Shown piece by piece: positions 42,708 through 53,001 of a stretch of 64,000 bases of DNA. Within the stretch, counting starts at the first letter, position 1. Every line of letters starts with the position of its first letter. The position numbers and the translations under genes are program-made. Origin of the DNA: Bacteroidia bacterium (GTDB lineage Bacteria > Bacteroidota > Bacteroidia > Flavobacteriales > Flavobacteriaceae); the NCBI GenBank assembly GCA_030425285.1, contig JAUIAY010000001.1, positions 606,963-670,962 on the forward strand, given 5' to 3'. The notes below the pieces were generated by a model, which was not told the DNA's origin, did not search any database, and saw only the letters and a list, made by a program, of their open reading frames with translations.

Positions 42708-43742
42708 ATGTCAAAACCCACCCACATATTGGTCATTAGGTTTTCTGCAATGGGTGATGTAGCCATGATAGTTCCTGTTTTAAGGGCGCTTACAAATCAA
42801 AACCCTCATTTAAAAATAACCGTTCTAACTAGAAAATTCTTCACCCCCTTTTTTCGAGATTTAGATAATGTAAAGGTCTTTCCTGCTCATGTAAAAGATA
42901 AACATAAAGGCGTTCGTGGGCTTTATAAACTATCCAGAGAGATTAGACCATTAAAGTGCGATGCCGTAGCCGATTTGCATAATGTCTTACGAAGCAAAGT
43001 GTTGAAACCCATGCTTGGTATTCGAAAAGTAGTTACTATTCACAAAGGGCGGAAAGAAAAAAAAGCACTTGTAAAAGGCAAAATATTTGAACAATTGAAA
43101 ACCACCCACCAACGTTACGCTGATGTTTTTAAAGCTTTGGGTTATACGATTGATTTAAAAAATCCCACATTTCCCAAACCAGCAACTTTAAGTGAAAACA
43201 GTTTAAAACTTATTGGTAATCCCAATAAAAAGCGAGTTGGTATCGCGCCTTTTGCAGCACACGAAAGTAAAATGTATCCATTGGAGCAAATGGAGCAGGT
43301 AATAGAAAGACTATCACAAGATTATCAAGTGTTATTATTTGGAGGCGGTAAAAAAGAAACACAAATTTTAAGCTATTTCGAATCCAAAGAGAAAGATATT
43401 ATTAATCTATCTGGACAATTGACTTTAGACGAAGAGTTAGATGTGATATCCAATTTAGATATTATGTTGTCCATGGATTCTGGTAATGCGCATTTGGCCG
43501 CCATGATGGGCATAAAAACCATTACCATTTGGGGTGTCACACATCCTTTTGCTGGTTTTACACCGTTTAATCAGCCAGAAGATTATTGCTTATTGTCCGA
43601 TAGAAACCAATACCCGCAAATCCCGACTTCAATTTACGGCAATAAATTCCCAGAAGATTATAAACAAGCAGCTGGAAGTACTTCTGTAGAAACGATTGTT
43701 GAGAAGGTGAAATCTGTCATTCCTGCAAAGGCAGGAATCTAA
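42708..43742 (+). CDS. Glycosyltransferase family 9 (heptosyltransferase-like)
   Basis: The 344-residue GT9 protein resembles ADP-heptose:LPS heptosyltransferases that build the inner core at the cytoplasmic face. It begins THILVIRFSAMGDVAMIVPV, the family N-terminus, and has KRVGIAPFAAHESKMYP, LLFGGGKKE and the nucleotide-binding SMDSGNAHLAAMMGIKTITIWG. The last nine codons, encoding SVIPAKAGI, derive from a dispersed palindromic DNA element that supplies the stop codon. This tail is not part of the enzyme fold and the enzyme is probably functional with it. It follows DUF4254 by 60 bases. Confidence 0.88.
   Translation: MSKPTHILVIRFSAMGDVAMIVPVLRALTNQNPHLKITVLTRKFFTPFFRDLDNVKVFPAHVKDKHKGVRGLYKLSREIRPLKCDAVADLHNVLRSKVLKPMLGIRKVVTIHKGRKEKKALVKGKIFEQLKTTHQRYADVFKALGYTIDLKNPTFPKPATLSENSLKLIGNPNKKRVGIAPFAAHESKMYPLEQMEQVIERLSQDYQVLLFGGGKKETQILSYFESKEKDIINLSGQLTLDEELDVISNLDIMLSMDSGNAHLAAMMGIKTITIWGVTHPFAGFTPFNQPEDYCLLSDRNQYPQIPTSIYGNKFPEDYKQAAGSTSVETIVEKVKSVIPAKAGI
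43716..43740. repeat. Palindromic element forming the 3' end of the GT9 gene
   Basis: ATTCCTGC (43719-43726) and GCAGGAAT (43731-43738) form a perfect 8-bp stem with an AAAG loop. Read in frame it codes for VIPAKAGI followed by the stop. The same peptide tail is widely seen in unrelated bacterial proteins where this type of repeat runs into a gene. Confidence 0.75.
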
Positions 43743-43761
43743 TTTTATTTAGATATAAATT

Positions 43762-44319
43762 ATGAAAAACCAGTTTTTTAGCGGATTGATACTTGTTTTA
43801 ATTATTGTTTCATGCAAATCATCTTATCTTAAAAATATCAAGCAAACGGGAACAAAAGATGATGCAAGAATAAATGCAATTATCTATTTCACTAATTCAA
43901 ATAGATTACTTTCTAATAAGTTTTACATAGTTTATAACTGCGATGAAACAGAAGATTTATTTTGTTTTAAGTTTTATAAAAACGAAAAGTCATTATTAAA
44001 ACTGTCAGATTCTATTGGAGGTTATCCCACAGGTTATTTCCCTAATAAACATATTGAAATGGATAATAAGCTCTTTTTGTGGAATGAACCAAATGTTCAA
44101 ATAACGAAAGAGATAATTGATGTTATGAATAAATATAATGCTATTGATTCTTCATATTATAAAATTCCTAATTATTTACCCCTTGTAGATACTGGCAGTT
44201 TTAAAAAAGAGATGTGTTATTTTATTTGTAAAGACAATATTTCAAAATATAGGAAAAAGAAATCTATTTGGATAGATGTTGAGGATTATCCTATAATAGA
44301 CTGTTTTAGTGAAAAATAA
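43762..44319 (+). CDS. Hypothetical lipoprotein
   Basis: The 185-residue protein has a lipoprotein signal (MKNQFFSGLILVLIIVSCKS, Cys18). The mature protein contains FCFKFYKNEKSLLKLSDSIG and several aromatic, Lys-rich segments; I recognise no family. Cysteines at about 75, 82, 152, 156 and 180 in a Cys-poor genome hint at disulfides. It starts 20 bases after the GT9 gene and is AT-rich like other accessory genes here. It is convergent with the PaaE-like reductase gene, with a 46-base gap that has no clear terminator. It could be a species-specific envelope protein. Confidence 0.62.
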   Translation: MKNQFFSGLILVLIIVSCKSSYLKNIKQTGTKDDARINAIIYFTNSNRLLSNKFYIVYNCDETEDLFCFKFYKNEKSLLKLSDSIGGYPTGYFPNKHIEMDNKLFLWNEPNVQITKEIIDVMNKYNAIDSSYYKIPNYLPLVDTGSFKKEMCYFICKDNISKYRKKKSIWIDVEDYPIIDCFSEK

Positions 44320-44365
44320 AATCTCTACCTTCTAAAAGCAGAGCGGTCTAAAGTCTAATCTCTTT

Positions 44366-45424
44366 TTAAATATCATCATAATCCACAACAATTGTTGGTG
44401 TTGTAGGTTGCGCTTGGCAGGTTAAAATCAACCCTTCAGCAACTTCATTATCAGTCAGAATATTATTTTGTCTCATGGTCGCTTCGCCTTCTTTTATTCT
44501 AGCCAAACAACTACTGCAAATACCACCTTGACAAGAGTAAGGCGCATCTAAATCCTCATCCAAAGCCGCTTCAAGAATCGTTTGTTTTTGAGACATTTCA
44601 AAAGAAGTTTCTTCGTCATCGACAATTACGGTAATTTTTGTGTTTCCATCAGCAACACCATTTGTTGAGGTTGTCTCGTTAGGCTTGGCAGCTTTAAACA
44701 ATTCGTAATGAATACGGTCTTGAGCTACTTGGTGTTCAGTCAGCACATCTTTTACTGCATGAATCATGCCTTCAGGTCCGCACAAATAATAAGCATCAAC
44801 ATCAATGTGCTTGTATTTATTTTTCATCACAAAATTAACCGTGCTTTTTTCAATGCGGCCAAAAATAGCTTCATCTTCATCAGCCTGACTAAATACAAAC
44901 TGAATAGACAGACGCTCACTGTATTGATGTTGTAGCTCTAAAAGTTCATTTAGAAACATAGTGTCTTTGGTGGTTTTGTTGCCGTAAACCAAAATAATTT
45001 TACTGTGCACTTCTTCTTCAAGAGCACATTTAACAATACTTAAGATGGGTGTAATACCACTACCCGCAGCAAAAAGAGCAATGTTTTTGGTCTTTTTATC
45101 ATTGGGCTCAAAAATAAAGCGACCTTTTGGAGATGCTACGTCCAATGAATCTCCAGCTTTCAATTCGTTATTTGCATAAGAAGAAAAGGTGCCGTCCTCA
45201 ACTTCTTTTACTGCAACCTTAAGCTCGTTGTTTTTTGGAGGGACACATAATGAGTAATCACGTCTTACCTCATTACCATCAATTTGGGTTTTAAGCGTAA
45301 TATATTGACCCGCTTGAAAATTGAAAGCTTCCTTCAAATTTTCAGGAACATCAAAGCTAATAGTTACAGCCTTTTCGGTTTCTCTTTTTACTTCTTTTAT
45401 GGTAAGGGTATGAAATTGCGACAT
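44366..45424 (-). CDS. PaaE-like FAD/2Fe-2S ferredoxin reductase
   Basis: The 352-residue electron-transfer protein joins a ferredoxin-NADP reductase module (about 1-230) to a C-terminal plant-type 2Fe-2S ferredoxin (about 260-352). The flavin motif is RRDYSLC, followed by GRFIFEP, the NAD(P)-binding AAGSGITPILSIV and YYLCGPEGM. The cluster ligands are C298, C303, C306 and C336. This architecture is that of phenylacetate-CoA epoxidase reductase PaaE and related Hcr-type proteins. No paaABC genes are near, so the partner oxygenase or acceptor is unknown. It is transcribed alone from a consensus -7 element. Confidence 0.88.
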   Translation of the reverse strand: MSQFHTLTIKEVKRETEKAVTISFDVPENLKEAFNFQAGQYITLKTQIDGNEVRRDYSLCVPPKNNELKVAVKEVEDGTFSSYANNELKAGDSLDVASPKGRFIFEPNDKKTKNIALFAAGSGITPILSIVKCALEEEVHSKIILVYGNKTTKDTMFLNELLELQHQYSERLSIQFVFSQADEDEAIFGRIEKSTVNFVMKNKYKHIDVDAYYLCGPEGMIHAVKDVLTEHQVAQDRIHYELFKAAKPNETTSTNGVADGNTKITVIVDDEETSFEMSQKQTILEAALDEDLDAPYSCQGGICSSCLARIKEGEATMRQNNILTDNEVAEGLILTCQAQPTTPTIVVDYDDI

Positions 45425-45441
45425 CTAAATATTGTTTTGAG

Positions 45442-45449
45442 CAAAAATA
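45442..45449 (-). promoter_or_regulatory. -7 element of the PaaE-like reductase gene
   Basis: On the - strand it reads TATTTTTG (exact TAnnTTTG), 17 nt before the start at 45424. Confidence 0.55.
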
Positions 45450-45506
45450 AGAAATAGTACTAGCAATGTTGTTTGGATTGTAACAAAAAGTGCTTTAATA
45501 TTACTA

Positions 45507-47003
45507 ATGAATAAATCCCAACTTAAAACTATGGTAAAACAGTTTATTTCTTTAGAGTGGAAACAGTTCTTGAGGGCATCCTATTTTCAAAAAGGCCTAG
45601 CAATTAAAATATTACTTATTCTTGCAGCAATTTATTTTGGTGGTATTGCCATATTTATGGGAATAGGCTTGTATTTTATTTTTAAAAAGACCATACCTGA
45701 AGTAGACCCAATAGTTTCTGTTAATAATTATTTAATCTACTGGTTTTTGTTTGAAATGCTTATCAGGTATTTTATGCAGCAACTTCCTGTTATGAATGTT
45801 AAACCATTAATGACCATTCCTATTAAAAGAAATACGGTCATTCATTATTTATTGGGAAAAACAACTCTGTCCTTTTTTAATTTTTTGTCTTTCTTTTTAT
45901 TCTTTCCATTTGCAATTGTTTTATTAGTAAAAGGGTATCCTATTCTAAATGTTGGCTTGTGGTTTATTGCAATTATTTTTATGACACTTAACATTAACTA
46001 CCTCAATTTTCTTGTGAATAAAAGCAATGTTGTTTTCTATGCTATAGCTGTTATTTTATTTGCATCAATAGGATTAGAATATTATGATGTGTTTAAGATT
46101 TCGGAGCCCATTGGTATTGCTTTCAATGCATTGTATAACTATCCATTTCTGATAATTGTTCCCATATTACTAGCAATATCTTTATATTATATAAACTTTA
46201 AGTATATAAAAAGTGGTTTTTACCTTGATGATGCAGTCTCCAAAAAAATTAAAGAGGTAAATGCTACAGATTTATCCTGGATGAATCGTTTTGGAAGTAT
46301 TGCACCTTTTTTAAAGAATGACATGAAATTGATTTGGAGAAATGCAAGACCTAAACAAGTCATGATGATGTCATTTCTGTTTTTGTTTTATGGACTCATT
46401 TTTTACACTCAAGAAACCTATAAACAAATGCCTGCCTTTTTAGCATTTGCCTCAATGTTTGTTACAGGTGGCTTTTTAATGACTTTTGGACAATTAGTGC
46501 CATCATGGGATAGTGAATACTATAAACTCTTAATGAGTCAAAATATTCCTTATAAGAAATATTTAGAGTCAAAATGGTGTCTCATGGCTGTTGCCGTGGC
46601 CATTTCTTTTGTCTTGAGCACACCTTATTTATATTTTGGGTGGAAAATATTCGGAATGATTGCTGCCGGAGCCTTATTTAACATTGGGTTAAATTCGTTT
46701 ATTACACTATTTGGAGGCGCCTTAAATCGTGTTCCAATCGAATTAAATGTTAAGGCTAAAGCTTTCAGTAATACCAATGGGTTTAATCCAACCCAAATGC
46801 TAATAGCGCTTCCAAAGTTTTTATTACCAATGGGCTTATTCTATATTCCCTACAAACTGGTAAATTTTGAAGCAGGCTTAATAGTTTTGGCATTAAGTGG
46901 TGTGGTAGGTATTGTGTTTAAAGGATTTTTTCTAAAGAAAATAGAGCAAGTGTACCAAACTGGGAAATATAAAACTGTAGCCGCTTTTGGCGAGAAGCAA
47001 TAA
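45507..47003 (+). CDS. DUF5687 family ABC-type permease
   Basis: The 498-residue protein is an integral membrane protein with about 11-12 predicted helices and no signal peptide. I assign it to DUF5687 by its N-terminus (QFISLEWKQFLRASYFQK) and by pairing with an ABC ATPase 22 bases downstream. The pair resembles ABC-2-type exporters with a large permease. The first Met (45507) or the one at 45531 could be the start. Substrate is unknown; lipids, peptides or antibiotics are typical for related exporters. GGALNRVPIELNVKAKAFSN is a long, soluble loop. Confidence 0.82.
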   Translation: MNKSQLKTMVKQFISLEWKQFLRASYFQKGLAIKILLILAAIYFGGIAIFMGIGLYFIFKKTIPEVDPIVSVNNYLIYWFLFEMLIRYFMQQLPVMNVKPLMTIPIKRNTVIHYLLGKTTLSFFNFLSFFLFFPFAIVLLVKGYPILNVGLWFIAIIFMTLNINYLNFLVNKSNVVFYAIAVILFASIGLEYYDVFKISEPIGIAFNALYNYPFLIIVPILLAISLYYINFKYIKSGFYLDDAVSKKIKEVNATDLSWMNRFGSIAPFLKNDMKLIWRNARPKQVMMMSFLFLFYGLIFYTQETYKQMPAFLAFASMFVTGGFLMTFGQLVPSWDSEYYKLLMSQNIPYKKYLESKWCLMAVAVAISFVLSTPYLYFGWKIFGMIAAGALFNIGLNSFITLFGGALNRVPIELNVKAKAFSNTNGFNPTQMLIALPKFLLPMGLFYIPYKLVNFEAGLIVLALSGVVGIVFKGFFLKKIEQVYQTGKYKTVAAFGEKQ

Positions 47004-47024
47004 AAAATTAAAATAATATTAATC

Positions 47025-47729
47025 ATGATAGTAACTTCAAACCTCTCAAAAAAATATAACGACAATCAAGTTTTAAGCATAGATCATTTAGAAATTCCCA
47101 AAGGACAAAGTTTTGGTCTAGTTGGGAACAATGGTGCTGGAAAAACAACCTATTTTAGTTTGCTACTTGATCTCATTCAACCTACTACAGGACATATAAA
47201 AAACAACGAGGTACTGGTTCACGAAAGTGAAGACTGGAAACCGTTTACGTCTGCTTTTATTGATGAAAGTTTTTTAATTGGTTATTTGACTGCAGAAGAA
47301 TACTTCTATTTTATTGGCGAATTAAGAGGGCAAAACAAATCTGATGTTGACGCATTGGTGTCGCAATTTGAAGACTTTTTTCATGGTGAAATTTTAGGCC
47401 AGAAAAAATACCTTCGCGATTTGAGTAAAGGAAATCAGAAAAAAGCAGGAATTGTGGCTGCATTAATTGGTAACCCTGAAGTTATTATTCTAGATGAACC
47501 ATTTGCAAACTTAGATCCAACTACTCAAATCAGGCTAAAAGGAATCATCAAAAATTTAGCTGAAACCAAAGGCATTACCGTTTTAATTTCCAGTCATGAT
47601 TTATTGCACGTAACGGACGTTTGTGAACGCATTGTAGTTTTGGAAAAAGGCGAAATAGTAAAAGATTTAAAAACCAGCGCTGAAACTTTAAAAGAGCTAG
47701 AGGCTCACTTTTCGGGAGAGGCTGTCTAG
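47025..47729 (+). CDS. ABC transporter ATP-binding protein
   Basis: The 234-residue nucleotide-binding subunit is partner of the DUF5687 permease. Walker A is GNNGAGKTT (34-42), the signature motif appears as LSKGNQKKAG (a variant of LSGGQ), Walker B is VIILDEPF, and the switch His is in ISSHDLLHV. It is cytoplasmic and energises export. The short length and the C-terminal VKDLKTSAETLKELEAHF are typical of small bacteroidal exporters. A 150-base stretch with no gene follows, holding a 13-bp direct repeat, before sprE. Confidence 0.93.
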   Translation: MIVTSNLSKKYNDNQVLSIDHLEIPKGQSFGLVGNNGAGKTTYFSLLLDLIQPTTGHIKNNEVLVHESEDWKPFTSAFIDESFLIGYLTAEEYFYFIGELRGQNKSDVDALVSQFEDFFHGEILGQKKYLRDLSKGNQKKAGIVAALIGNPEVIILDEPFANLDPTTQIRLKGIIKNLAETKGITVLISSHDLLHVTDVCERIVVLEKGEIVKDLKTSAETLKELEAHFSGEAV

Positions 47730-47783
47730 CAAGCTCTATCCTTTCAGGTTGTTTCACATAAACGGATTAACGCGTAAAAGTCC

Positions 47784-47814
47784 TTCAAAAAGATGCGATA
47801 ATTCAAAAAGATGC
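47784..47814 (+). repeat. 13-bp direct repeat upstream of sprE
   Basis: TTCAAAAAGATGC occurs at 47784-47796 and again at 47802-47814 (period 18 bases), about 65 bases before the sprE start. It is the only structure seen in the 150-base gap between the ABC gene and sprE. It could be a pair of regulator binding sites or chance. Confidence 0.4.
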
Positions 47815-47879
47815 TTATTTTTACCTTTCTGCATAATAATAGCAGCAGTTTATAGTTAATAAGGTTAAACACACCAACG

Positions 47880-50492
47880 TTGAAAACATCTTTTAAAATT
47901 ATTGCAGGAATCCTCCTTTCTACTTGCGTATTAGTTAGTTGCTCGCGCAAAAAAGACAGTTTTTTAAGTCGGAATTACCATGCCGTTACTGCCGAATATA
48001 ATACCTTATACAATGGATATTTGGCATTGGAAGAAGGCAGGAAAACTGTAAACGAATCCTATGACGATAATTATTGGGAAATTCTACCAATAGAACGCAT
48101 GCAGATTTCAGAAGAGGTTATGCTACCTGGCCAATCTAAAAATGAAAATTTTGAACGAGCCGAAGAGAAAGCTATTAAAGCTGTTCAAAAGCATGGCATG
48201 AACATCAATGGTAAGGAGAAGAATCCACAAATAGATGAGGCCTATTTGCTTTTGGGTAAAGCACGCTATTTTGACCAACGTTTTGTACCAGCATTGCAGG
48301 CTTTCAATTATATTCTCTACAAGTACCCAGCTAGTGATAATATAAACCATGCTAGGATTTGGCGTGAAAAAACCAACATCCGATTGGATAACAATGAATT
48401 GGCCATCAAAAACCTGAAAACTCTGATGCTTCAAGAAGAATTAGAGGGTCAGGATTTAGCCGATGCCACATCTATGATGGCTCAAGCTTATATCAATACC
48501 AAGTCATTGGACAGCGCTGTATGGCAATTGGAAACAGCAGCCAAAGCAACCAAAAGTCATGATGAAAGAGGTCGTTATCGTTTCATTCAAGGGCAGTTAT
48601 ATAACCGATTGAATTACAAAGACAGTGCTAATCTAGCTTTTGATAAGGTTATTGAATTAAACAGAAAAACACCAAGAACCTATTTAATTGCTGCCTATAT
48701 AGGCAAAGCTAGAAATTTTGATTTTGACAATGATGATAAAGTGGCTATGCTTGAGCTGTTGCATGAACTTGAAGCAAATAGGGAAAATCGACCTTTTTTG
48801 AGCAAGATCTATTATCAAATTGCTGAATACCACATTAAGAACGCTTCAGATTCTTTAGCGGTAGAATTCTACAACAAATCTTTAAGAACAAACTCATCCG
48901 ATAAGGTGTTGGTTTCTAAAAACTATGAGAACTTGGGCGACATCTTTTTCGATTACACAGAATATAAAATAGCAGGTTCGTATTACGATAGTACGATGCT
49001 GAATCTAAAGAAAGACAGTAAACCTTACCGCATCATAAAACGAAAAAGGGATAATTTGGATGATGTTATCCTTTACGAGGATTTAGCAATAAGAAATGAT
49101 AGTATTTTGAGACTAACAGCCATGTCTGAAAGTGAAAGAAACGAATATTTTGCCGAATATACTGAATCCTTGAAACTGGCAGCCGAAGAAGAAAAAGCGA
49201 GACAAGAAGAGGCCGAGCGAAACCAGGGATTGGTAACTGCTAAAAGCGGTAATTCTTTTGGAGTAAAATCCGGACTCAATTCTGATGCAAAAATGGATGC
49301 TAAATCAGATAGTAGATCTTCAGGAGGCGTTAGATTAGCTGGAGGGCCTACACCTGGAGGTGTCCCTACGTTTTATTTTTATAACACCTCTACCATAGCC
49401 TATGGTAGAAATGAGTTTAAAAAAATATGGGGAGAAAGAGAACTTCAGGACAATTGGCGTTGGGGTAGCGCACTTAAATCTTCTAAAGGAAATCAGGCGT
49501 TGGAATTAGCAAAAGTTGAAGAGGACAGCGAACTTTTTGACCCGAGCTATTATATTGCTCAAATCCCTAGCGAACAAGTGAAAATTGACAGTATCGCTGC
49601 CGAAAGAAACTTGGCGTACTATCAATTGGGTCTTATATATAAAGAGAAATTTAAGGAGTATGATTTGTCAAAAGACAAGTTTCAGACGGTATTGAATATG
49701 GAGCCTGACGAAAAGTTAATACTTCCTTCAAAATATAATCTTTATAAAATATACGAACTACAAGGCTACACTAACCAAGCCGAAAACATTAAAAAAGATA
49801 TTATAGACAATTATCCGGATTCTCGCTATGCGGCAATATTATTGAATCCAGAATCTGCACTTGCTCAAGACGATAGTAGTCCCGAAAACGTTTATAATAG
49901 GTTGTATAAGAGTTTGGAAAATCAGGAATATCAACAGGTTATAGACGAAAGCAACAAATATATTTCTGTTTTTGAAGGCGAAAAAATTGTTCCAAAGTTT
50001 GAGCTGCTAAAAGCAAATGCTATGGGCCGCCTTTATGGTTTTGAAGAATATAGTAAGGCTATTGGTTACATAGCCTATAATTATGCCAATACACCTGAAG
50101 GTGCTCAAGCAAAGACTATTACGGATGAACTGTTCCCAAAAATGAGCGCCAAGGAATTTGTTGAAAATCCTGAAGAAACGAATTTTAAGATAGTCTATTA
50201 TTTCAACAAACCTTCCGAAGAAGAAATTAAAGCCTTCACCGAAAAGCTTCAAAAAGAAATAGAAACTATTAATGTCTTTGATTTATCACTATCGGTAGAT
50301 GTTTACAATCCCGAAATGACCTTTGTGGTTGTGCACGGTTTGACGAGCAAAGAAGGTGCTTTGGGTTATGCTAGTGCACTGGAAGAAAGAAAAAAGGATA
50401 AAATAGTCTATCAGCATTTTGCGGCTTCCTCAACTAACTACAAAATCATTCAAGTTCATAAAAACATGGATGAGTATTTAAGTATTGAATAA
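47880..50492 (+). CDS. sprE: Gliding motility/T9SS lipoprotein SprE (PorW)
   Basis: SprE/PorW is a periplasmic TPR-containing lipoprotein needed for type IX secretion and gliding. The 870-residue size equals my recollection of the Flavobacterium protein. The signal is MKTSFKIIAGILLSTCVLVSC (lipobox Cys at 21), followed by RKKDSFLSRNYHAVTAEYNT and TPR-like helical pairs over most of the length (AYLLLGKARYFDQRFVPALQ). A low-complexity linker around 445-500 contains an EE/KAR coiled stretch and a GGVRLAGGPTPGG segment. Translation seems to begin with TTG at 47880, since no ATG is well placed. The gene lies just upstream of bactofilin and the ATP synthase genes. Confidence 0.9.
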   Translation: MKTSFKIIAGILLSTCVLVSCSRKKDSFLSRNYHAVTAEYNTLYNGYLALEEGRKTVNESYDDNYWEILPIERMQISEEVMLPGQSKNENFERAEEKAIKAVQKHGMNINGKEKNPQIDEAYLLLGKARYFDQRFVPALQAFNYILYKYPASDNINHARIWREKTNIRLDNNELAIKNLKTLMLQEELEGQDLADATSMMAQAYINTKSLDSAVWQLETAAKATKSHDERGRYRFIQGQLYNRLNYKDSANLAFDKVIELNRKTPRTYLIAAYIGKARNFDFDNDDKVAMLELLHELEANRENRPFLSKIYYQIAEYHIKNASDSLAVEFYNKSLRTNSSDKVLVSKNYENLGDIFFDYTEYKIAGSYYDSTMLNLKKDSKPYRIIKRKRDNLDDVILYEDLAIRNDSILRLTAMSESERNEYFAEYTESLKLAAEEEKARQEEAERNQGLVTAKSGNSFGVKSGLNSDAKMDAKSDSRSSGGVRLAGGPTPGGVPTFYFYNTSTIAYGRNEFKKIWGERELQDNWRWGSALKSSKGNQALELAKVEEDSELFDPSYYIAQIPSEQVKIDSIAAERNLAYYQLGLIYKEKFKEYDLSKDKFQTVLNMEPDEKLILPSKYNLYKIYELQGYTNQAENIKKDIIDNYPDSRYAAILLNPESALAQDDSSPENVYNRLYKSLENQEYQQVIDESNKYISVFEGEKIVPKFELLKANAMGRLYGFEEYSKAIGYIAYNYANTPEGAQAKTITDELFPKMSAKEFVENPEETNFKIVYYFNKPSEEEIKAFTEKLQKEIETINVFDLSLSVDVYNPEMTFVVVHGLTSKEGALGYASALEERKKDKIVYQHFAASSTNYKIIQVHKNMDEYLSIE

Positions 50493-50513
50493 CAAATTAA
50501 AAAATTGAAAGTT

Positions 50514-50942
50514 ATGTTTTCTGAAAATAAAAAAGACAGACCAACTACTGAAAATACCTCCAATCAAAATATCATTGCCCAAGGGACTAAAGTCATTGGC
50601 GATTTGGTGAGTGATGGGGATTTTAGAATAGACGGTAATGTGGAAGGCAACCTGCGTTCTCCAGGAAAAATTGTTGTTGGTAAGTCAGGTTTTGTAAAAG
50701 GGACACTTGTGGGAACTGATGCTTATTTTGAAGGAAAGTTTTCAGGAAAGCTAACCCTTTCGGGAACATTGACCTTAAAATCTACAGCACATATTGAAGG
50801 CGAAGTGGTTTTGGGCAAGCTTGCTGTTGAACCAGGCGCTACATTTAACGTTAATTGTACCATGAAAGGTGCCGTAAAAGAGTTTAATAAAGGTGAGCTC
50901 CAAGGAACAAAACCAAAAGAACAACAAGGCCAAACAGCTTAA
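50514..50942 (+). CDS. Bactofilin (polymer-forming cytoskeletal protein)
   Basis: A 142-residue bactofilin polymerises into filaments on the membrane and helps shape or position envelope enzymes. The ATG at 50514 (MFSENKKDRPTTENTSNQ) is preferred over an in-frame TTG at 50505. A Ser/Asn-rich N-tail precedes the repetitive beta-helix IIAQGTKVIGDLVSDGDFRI, VEGNLRSPGKIVVG, LTLSGTLTLKSTAHIEGEVV, typical of the bactofilin core. It follows sprE by 21 bases. Its last 50 bases overlap the atpZ reading frame, an unusually long overlap. Confidence 0.92.
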   Translation: MFSENKKDRPTTENTSNQNIIAQGTKVIGDLVSDGDFRIDGNVEGNLRSPGKIVVGKSGFVKGTLVGTDAYFEGKFSGKLTLSGTLTLKSTAHIEGEVVLGKLAVEPGATFNVNCTMKGAVKEFNKGELQGTKPKEQQGQTA

Positions 50943-51141
50943 CACTTACGCCAAGTACTCTAGCATTGCCTTCCAAATGTTTGCCATTATAGGGATAGGG
51001 AGTTATATTGGCGTTAAGTTGGATGATAAATTTCCCAATGAGCATAACTTATATGCCATTATCCTATCATTAACTTCCGTAATCTTGGCCATAGTTTTTG
51101 TAATAAGGCGTATTATTGCAAACTCAAAAGAAAATAATTAA
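50893..51141 (+). CDS. atpZ: AtpZ/AtpI-like ATP synthase accessory protein
   Basis: The 82-residue two-helix membrane protein has a polar N-terminus and helices at about 22-42 and 52-73. AFQMFAIIGIGSYIGVKLDD is the AtpZ/AtpI family pattern. These proteins assist c-ring assembly or insertion and are coded just before F0 genes. GTG at 50893 is the only start candidate that keeps the polar N-terminus. It begins inside bactofilin and its last base overlaps the ATG of the next gene (TAATG). Confidence 0.85.
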   Translation: MSSKEQNQKNNKAKQLNTYAKYSSIAFQMFAIIGIGSYIGVKLDDKFPNEHNLYAIILSLTSVILAIVFVIRRIIANSKENN

Positions 51142-51542
51142 TGGCACAATCATTTAAATCAAGACAGATAGCTTTTTTAATACAAAATGTGTGTTTTACG
51201 CTTATTTTGTTTGGAGTGCACACGTATTTATTGTCACATTTTGCTGAAGACAGAACATTTTTCTTTCCTATTTGGCAAATTTATGTTTTCCATTTTATCA
51301 TTACGACAGCATTGTACTCTGTAATCAATTATAAATACTCAAAAGGTAAAACAGATATCTTCAATACGTTTATGTTGAGTACTTTTTTAAAAATGGTTTT
51401 GGCCGTTTTATTCTTATTGCCCTTGCTGTTGTCTGATATTGAGAACAAACAACCGGATGTTTTCAACTTTTTTATCCCGTATTTTCTGTATTTGTTTTTT
51501 GAGGTTTTTTCGCTTACAAAATTCCTTAATAAACAGGCTTGA
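51141..51542 (+). CDS. DUF6168 family membrane protein
   Basis: The 133-residue protein has four predicted helices and no enzyme motif. The position between atpZ and atpB and the pattern (QNVCFTLILFGVHTYLLSHF, FNTFMLSTFLKMVLAVLFLL) suggest the flavobacterial DUF6168 family. The four-helix layout is like AtpI, so it may help ATP synthase assembly, but that is inference. It overlaps atpZ by one base and is separated from atpB by 122 bases that hold a consensus promoter. Confidence 0.78.
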   Translation: MAQSFKSRQIAFLIQNVCFTLILFGVHTYLLSHFAEDRTFFFPIWQIYVFHFIITTALYSVINYKYSKGKTDIFNTFMLSTFLKMVLAVLFLLPLLLSDIENKQPDVFNFFIPYFLYLFFEVFSLTKFLNKQA

Positions 51543-51595
51543 TATCAACTTCTTTTTAAGGGAAATTTATCCAAAAAATAATCATTAAATTATTG

Positions 51596-51626
51596 TTTGT
51601 CAATTAATATAATGTACGTACATTTG
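51596..51626 (+). promoter_or_regulatory. Consensus promoter of the ATP synthase operon
   Basis: TTTG (51596-51599), a 19-nt spacer, then TACATTTG (51619-51626, exact TAnnTTTG). This is the best match to the Bacteroidota -33/-7 consensus in the window. The atpB ATG is at 51665, giving an mRNA leader of roughly 30 nt. Confidence 0.75.
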
Positions 51627-51664
51627 CACCGAATTTAAAGCAAGGTATTTTTAAGCAATAAATA

Positions 51665-52992
<1,328 letters not shown>

Positions 52993-53001
52993 TGATTAGA
53001 T

